Of a stretch of DNA of 64,000 bases, positions 11,387 to 21,100 are shown piece after piece; positions within the stretch are counted from its first letter, which is position 1; each line of letters opens with the position of its first letter. The position numbers and the translations under genes are program-made. The DNA comes from Ricordea florida (taxonomy: Eukaryota > Cnidaria > Anthozoa > Corallimorpharia > Ricordeidae), in the NCBI GenBank assembly GCA_949710005.1, contig OX453281.1:25446362-25510361 (forward strand). Reading direction: 5' to 3'. Under the pieces are notes generated by a model, which saw nothing but the letters and a program-made list of their open reading frames with translations, had not been told where the DNA came from and searched no databases.

Positions 11387-11716
11387 CTTTCACTGAAAAA
11401 AATCAGCCAACTCGGAAAAGGTCCGAAAATTGCCGGACGTTTTCGCCGAGATTCTGCTGAATCGGACGTTTCGATTGCAGCGTCAATCGAAAATACAATT
11501 GTGCAACGGAGTGCTGCAAAATCATTGAAATTTCAAAATGTTCCTACCACTTCTACTTCTTCTGTTGATCTCCTGGAAAAAGATGGTGAAATGTCATCCG
11601 AAGGAAGTGCAGGTCATTCAGGTCAAGGGGAAACTATCTCTTCAGTCACGCAAGAAATTCCTGAAACTCCGTTAAATGGTTTTTTTACAATAACTGAGCG
11701 AATTCTCGCGCGCTGA
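11387..11716 (+). CDS. Possible 5' exon of the DUF6589-like gene (uncertain)
   Basis: Open from 11387 into a MITE that starts at 11686. It encodes a low-complexity Ser/Thr/Glu-rich stretch (QNVPTTSTSSVDLLEKDGEM). DUF6589-type proteins commonly start with such poorly conserved sequence, and the recognisable part of the gene follows at 12156. No in-frame ATG is seen and the MITE interrupts the end. Assignment to the gene is a guess. Confidence 0.25.
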   Translation, partial: LSLKKISQLGKGPKIAGRFRRDSAESDVSIAASIENTIVQRSAAKSLKFQNVPTTSTSSVDLLEKDGEMSSEGSAGHSGQGETISSVTQEIPETPLNGFFTITERILAR

Positions 11717-12155
11717 TTGGCTAATTTTTATCATCAATAAGAGTACAGACACATAAAATGTTAATTTATGCAAGGTTTTTTCGCGTGATAAGTGAGCTGT
11801 CAAACAGTCAGATTTTTACCCAATCAAATTGTATTACGTGTCACAAGCCAATGAGAAGGCGAGAAAAGTTATTGAGCATAGTTGCGCCCTGATTGCGTCA
11901 ATTTAAATAAAATTCAGCATTTTTCGAGTTTACTTGCTGTTTACTTGCGTTTTCTTTTCATTTAAGTCTTCATTTGACCTTTTTCGCGTTTTGTTATTGT
12001 AAAAAACAAATTGACGTCAGTTATTTATGCGTCTGTCCTCTTATTGATGATAAATTGCGTCATAACATTGTCAAAGTTTGTTGTAGATCCGCGACAGACG
12101 TTTGTTGTAGATCGCGACAGACGCGACGCATAAAAAACGGACGTCAATTTGTTAA
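11686..12155 (+). repeat. MITE-like repeat, copy 1
   Basis: Runs from TACAATAACTGAGCGAATTC to GACGTCAATTTGTTAA. A second copy in opposite orientation is at 17044-17556. The inner 150 bp should be a hairpin (TTATGCGTCTGTCC arms), but in this copy one arm is partly deleted. The repeat separates a possible 5' exon from the clear DUF6589-like exon. Confidence 0.7.
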
Positions 12156-15100
12156 AGTTTACGTCGCCGCCGCCTCCTTCACTTCATTTGACGTCCACGC
12201 CAGTGACAGCCAACTTGAGTTTACATTCATCTCTACAAGCGGAGCCATACAGACGTTCAGCAGTAAAACTGTCGATTTTTTATCAAGTAAAACAGTCAGC
12301 AAATGTTTAGCGTCAGAATATGAAGCGATTGGAAAAGCCTTCATTTACGGCCCCCCGCAAAGGATCGCCAATGCTGTTGTAAAATCCAAATCGCTAACTA
12401 AGCACGTGGTTCAGAGTGTCCATCGACTTTTGTTTAATGAAGTTTGTGGTTTATGCTCCAGATCAAACCCGTCCCTTTTACGAAAATGCGACAGGGAAAG
12501 CCTTCTAAATTTTAGCTTTCAATCGGTTTGCGAGGAGTGGAAAAACAGAGCGCCGATCTTTTATTCTTTCTTGATGACCTGCAGCAGTGTTCAACCTACA
12601 AGAGAAGAATTGTGGCTGCCAAGTGTGGCAATAGCAGGATCTGTATTGCTTAAGCAGCGAAATCCTCAGATGAATGTCACTGCCAGTGTACTTGGAGTCC
12701 TCCTTAAAACAGGATCAATGGAGGTATGAATGACTATCTCAATTTGAACAGTGTACTCAGTCAGTTTTTGTGATTTCTGGTTCTTTTTTTTTTTTTTAAC
12801 ATTTTTTTTTTATTAAGATTTTTACACACTACGTACAAAACTAATACAGGTACACTATTTTACATTTCACTACAGTTCCTTACTCTAAATGACGATACAA
12901 ATACAAATGCCACACTACTTACACACACACACAAAAAAAAAAAATAATAATGATAAACTGCATACAAAAAGAGAAAAACTTTTCTATTATCTAAGGTCGA
13001 AAATTCAGAAAACAAAAAGTACAAAGTTAGGCATGCTTAAATCATCATTAAAAATAAGTTATCAAGAAAGCCAAGAGAGAAGGTGATCCCACTTTTTGTA
13101 ATGATTAATTAGAATTCCGTTCTTTTTTGCTATATATAATTCCAATTTATAAGTTGCTTTTAATCTAGCTTTGAAGACTGTGAGTGATGGACTGGCCTTA
13201 GAGAATTTACACTTATAGATAAAATATTTAGCCAGCAAAATAATATGATTAACCAAAAGAAAATCTTTGTCAAGGTCAAATTTTCCAAAAAGAATGTCCA
13301 TATGAGAGACATTAAGCAAAATATTGACTTCATCACCGAGCCAAGATAAAAGTTCTTTCCAGAAGAATGTTGATGACTTACAAAAATACAATAAATGCTC
13401 CAGGGATTCCTCTTCTTCATTACAGAACACACATAAGGGGGACTCCACCATTTTGAACTGGTAAAGTTTCTTATTGGTGAAAACAATAAGGTTTAATAAT
13501 TTATATTGGAATTCTCTGAGTTTTGTATCCAAAGTAGTTTCAAAAGCTAAAGAATATAACCTTTTCCAGTCTATGGAAAGATTCGGGTATTTACTCAAAA
13601 TTTTAGCTTTAGCGGTGGCTGTGGTTTGCTTAACAGAACGAAATTCCCTATAAACCAATTTGGACGTGATATTAACAAGGTCAATCGTTTTACCAGCAAT
13701 TGTTAATTCAAAACAAGTTTGATCCAACGGAGAGGGAGCACAGTAAGGGTTTGTTTTGATTATAGAATGCCATTCATTTGGAATAGCATCAATAACCCCC
13801 ATTAGGGAAAAAAGGTAACCAGGAGATAAAGAGGAGCTGAGAATTTTGTCACTTTTAAGAAATATACCTTCCTTTGAAACAAGATCGCCAACTTTAAGAA
13901 CTCCTTGCTTATAGAAAATCGGTTGAAAAATGGATTTTCCCTCACTCAAAATATACTTATTGTTCCAGATAATTTGGTTCATTATCCCTTTATAGGTTGT
14001 TGAATCATAATAAGTCCTTGAGGACCAGGCTTGCAAGCACTCCTTATAAAAGACCGGAAGTGAAATGGATAATTTCCGACAATCAAAATTACAATGCAAT
14101 AAAAATTTCCTGCCAACTTTCTTGAGATAAAAATCCAGAACATACTTCCAAGGACTTTCATAATTCTCAATGTATTTCTTCAGACACATGATTCGTTGAG
14201 CAAAGATCATAGATTCAAGATCCAGCATTTTCAAACCTCCATCCTCTATATCATTAATTAAGGCTGAGCGTTTGATTTTATCTTTGCCCTTCCAGATAAA
14301 GGAATAAAGTTCTTTATTAATTTCTTTAATAAATTCAGTTGACAATGGAATTAGACTAGCCTTGGACATAATTTTGGGTATGGCGAAAGACTTAACAATT
14401 TGTATTCTGCCAATGAGCGTCAGACCTCTCCATTTCCACATATTTAATACTTTTTTAATTGATTTAAGGGCAGAGTCAAAGTTGGATTTATTCCTCAATA
14501 TGTTATTGTAGTCAAAGTGCACACCAAGAATTTTAATAGAAGTTTTAAATTCATGAGGGTACGTTTCACGCTCTAGTTTCCTTGTACCAATACTGAAAAA
14601 TTTAGTCTTCTCCTCATTAACTTGGAGACCAGAACATTTCGAGAACGCACTAAGACAATCTCGTAAGCAATCATAGGAGGATTTGTTTCGGAGAAAGCAA
14701 GTCAGGTCATCCGCAAACAGAGACAATTTAACCTCGAAATTATCAATTTGAATACCCTGAATTTTTTCATTTTGTCGAATACTACATGCAAGAATTTCCA
14801 ATCCTAATATGAAGAGAAGAGGTGATAATGGGTCGCCTTGCCGCACCCCACGACCAACTGCAAAATAATCTGATGAAAAGCCATTATTAATGATGCAACT
14901 TGATATATTTGAGTAAAAAGTACGAATCCATTGGATAAAAGATGGCCCAAAATTAAATGCGTGCAAAACTTTTAAAAGATAAGAATGATCAAGAGAGTCA
15001 AATGCTTTCTCGAAATCAATAGCAACAAGAATGCCCGACATTTTCTTACATTTGGTGTATTCCAAAATATCCTCAATGGTTCTGACCGCGTCAAAAATCG

Positions 15101-18100
15101 ACTGTCCTTTCACGTACGCATTTTGATTGTAATGTATTAACCTAGGTAAGATTGGTTCCAATCGTTTGGCTAACGTTTTGGAAGCGATTTTAGAGTCAAC
15201 ATTGATAAGTGAAATGGGATGCCAATTTTTAATCAACCTTTTATCCTTGCCCTTCTTTTCCAACAAAGTAATTACAGCTTGTTTTTGAGAATTGGAAAGT
15301 TCGCCATGTTCATGTGCATAATTATAACAATCAATCAGGTGTTTGCCCACAAGCGGCCAAAACACTAAATAAAATTCTATCGTAAGACCATCATTCCCTG
15401 GGGTTTTGTTCTTTTGAAAAGTTTTTAAAGTATTAAAGCATTCACCTACCGTTAAGTTTTTTTCACATCTGCTCCTTTGTTCCACAGTCAATTTAGGGAT
15501 ATGTACACTACTCAGAAGTGAATCTGTCAAGGCGTTACTGTTTTCATTGGATCTATTTTGATAAAGATCAGAATAAAAGGAACGAAGTTCTTTTATAATC
15601 ACCTGAGGGTCTGAAGTTAAGGATTCGTCATCTTTGAATAATTTCCGAATTGAACTTTTTTTACCTCTGGAATTTTCTAAATTTAAGAAATATTTACTGC
15701 TTTTTTCACCTTGTTCGTACCAGGTGGCTCGAGTTCGTATTATTGCCCCCTGGGTGATGTAGTCATTCTGAAGCTCATACTCTGTTTTTATAACTTCGAA
15801 CATATTCATATTTTCTGGCGAGGGATCTTGATCACACATTTTTTGGCAGTCGTTAAGTCTTGCCTCTAAAGTTGCCATTTTTGACCTTCGCTCTTTAGCC
15901 TTCATCTTACTATAAAAAATGCTTTCTTGGCGAATCTTGTACTTCATCAGATCCCAAAAGAGCCTTGGATCTTTGACTTCTTTAAATTCATCGTTCCATA
16001 ATGGATATTTCGTATTAATCAAGGACACATATTCCTTATCATCCAATAAGCTAGAATTAAGCTTCCAATAAGAAGGACCTCGGGGTCCATTTTCAGTTCC
16101 ATTCAAAGATAGCACAATTGCGGAATGGTCGGATTTAAGCGATGGAATGACATCAACATTATCAATATCCTCCTGCATACCACTGCTTACTAGCCAGTAG
16201 TCCAGCCTCCTCTGAATTACGGGAGTCTTCTGACGCCACGTAAAACGTTTTTTCTTTGGGTTTCTAATCCTCCATATATCAACTAAATCATTGATAATAC
16301 ATATGTTTTCTATTGTCTTAACTGATTCTTTTCGTTTTGGATTTCCGCCATTACCATCCAAATCGGAGTCGAAAATTGCGTTAAAATCCCCACCAATTAC
16401 AATATTACAATCGTCCTCTAAACAAAAATTGTCCAGTTCTTCTCCAATTTCTTCAAAAAAGGTTAATTGCTCATTTGTTTTGTTTGGGGCATACAGGTTG
16501 ACAAAAAGAAAGGGATAATCTTGAACCTTTGCTTCTATAAAGATAAAACGCCCATCTTTGTCAATTTTCGAGGATTTCAGTTCGAATTCCAAGTTATTTT
16601 TAATAAGAATGAGGACGCCCTTACTATGAACCGTACCATGAGAGAAAAACATTTCTCCTTTCCATTGAAATTTCCAAATATTTTCCACCTCAGGAGTGCT
16701 ATACGATTCTTGCAAAAAACAAATATCCGCATTATTTTTCATCAACCACCCAAACAATGCCTTCCGTTTCTCAAAAGACCGAATCCCCCGAGCATTTAAA
16801 GACAATAACTTAAAGTTAATATTTTTAGAAGCCATATTTAAATGATAATCCATTCAAAAACCACCCATTTAAAACAAGTAGATTCATTAACTGTATAGCC
16901 AGCTTTAAGTGAGAGTAACCTTAAATTTGCATTTGACCTTACGTTAAACCAGCGTTTTATGCAGTTAATTACATCACAAAAAAAGACAACATGCAAAACA
17001 AAACACTTAAAAGTGAAAAACATATTCAACAGCAGCCAGAAAATTAACAAATTGACGTCCGTTTTTTATGCGTCTGTCCTCTTATTGATGATAAATTGCG
17101 TCATAACATTGTCAAAGTGTTGTAGATCCACGAGCCGATAGGCGAGTGGATCTACAACAAACTTTGACAATGTTATGACGCAATTTATCATCAATAAGAG
17201 GACAGACGCATAAAAAACTGACGTCAATTTGTTTTTTACAATAACAAAACGCGAAAAAGGTCAAATGAAGACTTAAATGAAAAGAAAACGCAAGTAAACA
17301 GCAAGTAAACTCGAAAAATGCTGAATTTTATTTAAATTGACGCAATCAGGGCGCAACTATGCTCAATAACTTTTCTCGCCTTCTCATTGGCTTGTGACAA
17401 CACGTAATACAATTTTGATTGGGTAAAAATCTGACTGTTTGACAGCTCACTTATCACGCGAAAATACCTTGCATAAAGTAAAATTTTATGTGTCTGTACT
17501 CTTATTGATGATAAAAATTAGCCAATCAGCGCGCGAGAATTCGCTCAGTTATTGTAAAATACTGCTTTGCTGCCGTGGATCGAATCGAGAAAAGTAACTG
17601 AAACACCGAACGGACTTACTCAAGAAAGAAAACTATCCCTATCGTGTTACGTGTCAGCTCTCCAACCAAAGCGCTACATACTTTACGGCTTATTTAAAAA
17701 GTGAAAAGATAGATGTTACCTTCCCTGTAGCGATAAACCTTATAAATTCATATAGTCAAAAAGTTCCACTAAGCACCATTTCAAACTTTCAACTTGAAAA
17801 TCTTTCTATTAATTTTAAATGACTATCGAAAAAGTACGAAGGCTATCCCAATCAGTTTATAATGGCACCAAAACTCCGCCAATGTAAAGCTTATCGGGCT
17901 CCGCACGGCTGAAATATGCAAGCTTACCGGATTTTCTCGCCTCTAACAACTTCTTCGACTGATCCCCGCGCCTTTTAACGATCTCCTTCGGCAAATCCGC
18001 TGATATGCGAAAACGGGAATCTTTCAAAAGACTCATCTTGGAGAAAATGAATTCTCGATCTTGATATCGCAAAAACCTTGCTATTATCGGTCGTAACCTT

Positions 18101-21100
18101 CCATCTTCGTTTGTTTTCCCCACTCTATGCACCCGTTGGAACTCAATTTGTTGAATTTCGTCTGGCTGGATACAGAGCACCTGTTCAAAAAAACCTCGAA
18201 GAGTAGAGCGGGCATCTTCCTTTCCCTCAGGCAATTCTTTAATACCGTAAAAGCGAAGATTTTCGCGCCGTTGATAGACCTCTGCGTATAATAATTTGTC
18301 CTGCAATTCCTTATATTTGTCATCGCAGTATTTCTTTACGCCATCACCGGCGGTCTTACTTTCTTCGACCATGGTATTCAAAGCTTGAAGGTGATTTCTG
18401 GTTCTACAAGAAAGGAAGTCAAGAGTTCTAGGCTTAAATAAGAGTAATTATTTTCTTTTAAATTGTAACGTACCCAGGAATAGGTTTATGGTGTGACCTA
18501 GTTTTTTCCAAATATTTTGGGATCTTGTTTACTATGCGTGATTGATTGATTGATTGATGGGTAATGTCGACCGAGATATCGGTCGATGTAGTGGTCGACA
18601 CCCGGTCGATGTAGCAGTCGACACTCGGTCGACACTCGGTCGATGCTCGGTTGGTACTCGGTCGATGCTCAGTCAACACTCGGTCGACACTAAGTCGATA
18701 TAGTGGTCAATAGTCGGTCGACACTCGGTCGAGACACGGTCGATAGTCGTTCCAGATGTGTCTCGGCCGATATTACTTTTCGTTCACCGACACTTCGCCG
18801 ACACTTCGCCGACACTTTGCCGACACTTCGCCGATAGTTGGTCGATACTTGACCAATATATTGGTCAGTAATTGGTCGACACTCGGTCGATGGTCAGTCT
18901 ACACTTGGTCGATAATCGGAAGATAGCCGTTCGATATATTGGGCGAGAGTCAGCCGATAGTCGATTGATATATCAGTTGAGATTTTTGTCGGTCTGTATA
19001 GTTTTTAGTCCATTATTTATAGCCCTGGAGAAGAAATTGGAGCGAGATTACTGAAATATGAACCGATTGGCCCCATTGACACGTGGAGATTCGTGAAAAA
19101 TTCACATTTTTGGACATTTTTCGGTCAGTTATGAGTCCAAACTACTCAAAATTAAACATGAAAGCATGCCTTTCTTTGCAATAGCATCCCGTTTTGTGAC
19201 ATATTTTGGTAGGGGCATGCCAAAAAATCTTACCCAATCTCTTTAGATTTATCTGCTTTTTTTCGCTTTTCCTTTTTCCCTTGTTTTTCTCATTTTCCTA
19301 GGCGCATTATTAGTGCGTTTTCTCAATAACCGATCGTTAAACAAAGGGTTGCTCCTGTCTTCAATGCAGAAATATATGTAAGTTTAATTTGTGGTCTCTG
19401 CACAAACGACAACTCGGCGTGATGAAGCAGGTCAAAGCCCGGTAATAAAAGATGTGTATTCCTTGCTCTTAATGCATGTCATGAACTGCCTTTTCCTAGA
19501 GACAGGTTCTGTTTAACAGCTAAAAATAAGACGATCGGGTGATGATACAAACTGGAAAAGAAAAACGGTTACCATGTCCTTATCTCCTAGTACTCTTCGG
19601 TTCGCTTCATAGAGTAATCGCGCCTCGCACTGCCACATGTTCCCCCGGCGCATGATAATTAGCAATTAATGAATGAGGCTGAGTAGGATATGAAGAATTA
19701 AGCGGATCGAGGAAGGTGTTATAACACCCTTCCGAGATCTGCTTAATTCTTCTTAATATCCTATGAAAGCCGAATTAATGAATTGCTTTATTATTTATCA
19801 AAATATTTTCAAACACTTAAAGGAGAAAATGAGCTTTATTTTCTCAAATTTCACACCCACCAGCAATATAACAAAACAACAAAATTACACAAGCTCGTCC
19901 CCAGGTCTTCTCGGTTAACGGTGCATTAACCTGCGAAAACGCTGCAATTTTGACGTCATTTCCTCGTTAGAGTCAAAATTCTTCCAAATTTGGTCATCAG
20001 TAACTGGTTATGGTGAATTAAACATGTGTTTTTAGCCAATCAGAATCGGGGATATATTTTGAATGAATAATAATGAATAATTGCTTAAAAAAAAGCCATT
20101 GGACTCACCTGATAAATTAACACACGACTGATATTCGAACGACAGTTGACCGATATACCACCGACAGTTAACCGATATACCACTGACAGTTGACCGATAT
20201 ACCACCGACAGTTGACCGATATATCACCGACATATGACCGATAGTAAGTCGAGGTGCGTCGTCAAAATATCGGCTGACTATCGACCGGCTGGCGACCGAC
20301 TATCGACCGAGTATCGAACGCTATCTCAGCTGACTGTCGACCGAGTAGCGACTGACTATCGACCGACTAGTGACCGAGTGTCGACCGACTAACGACCGAG
20401 TGTCGACCGACTAGCGACCGATCGTTGACCGCTATATCGACCGCTATATCGGTCGACATTACTCACAGTAAACAAGATCCATATTTTGAACAATTTTTCT
20501 AGAAAAGTAACTTTTCATACGAAGGTTTTCACAATAACATGCAAACCGACTATTTGTTTGACATAACAAAGGATAAAGGATCCTTACTTGGAAAAGAAAG
20601 AAATATACAACATAAATATCAGCTGCGTGATTAAGCTCTTTGCTATGTTTGACCTTACTTTGAATTATTATATTAAGTTAATTAAAGGATATTTGAGAAG
20701 AGGATGACATGCTGACCCCACTGTATACTCACTAGGGTGATCTGGGAGTTAAAAAAGTGGTCTCTTTGTTTATATCCAAAGCAGAATCCTCCTCTCCCTC
20801 CAACAGCTTAGCAGCAAGTTGCCCTTAAAGTCCACATATCGTCACTTGTTTCTTGTTACTATTTCACTATTAAACCATTGTTACATTTCCAAAGTGTGTC
20901 AGGGGCCTTGACGTTAATGTAGCAAGGTTCATTCTAGTTTAGAAACATTTTTTTGTTATTATTATTCTAGGGAAGTCTTGACCGCTTGGCAAAGCTTAAG
21001 ATCACCTGCTCAAACAGATGTGTCTTGGCTAAACTTGATGCTCTAGGTGAGGGCTTTGATCAGCCACTTGAGAATGCCAAGGAGAAGATTACAAGTGAAA

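Larger units (their letters stand above)
12770..18440 (-). mobile_element. L1/Tx1-type LINE, minus strand, interrupted by a MITE
   Basis: On the minus strand: ORF1 (17857-18381), ORF2 (13062-16853), then an A-rich 3' end, seen as long T runs at 12782-12820 on the plus strand. A MITE (17044-17556) sits between the ORFs. The 5' end near 18440 looks truncated inside ORF1, because a stop lies just upstream and no longer coiled coil is present. The whole element is inside the intron of the DUF6589-type gene, in antisense. Confidence 0.8.

Noticed and set aside
16291-16799. Plus-strand frames within LINE ORF2
   Set aside because: They are shadows of the minus-strand endonuclease coding region.
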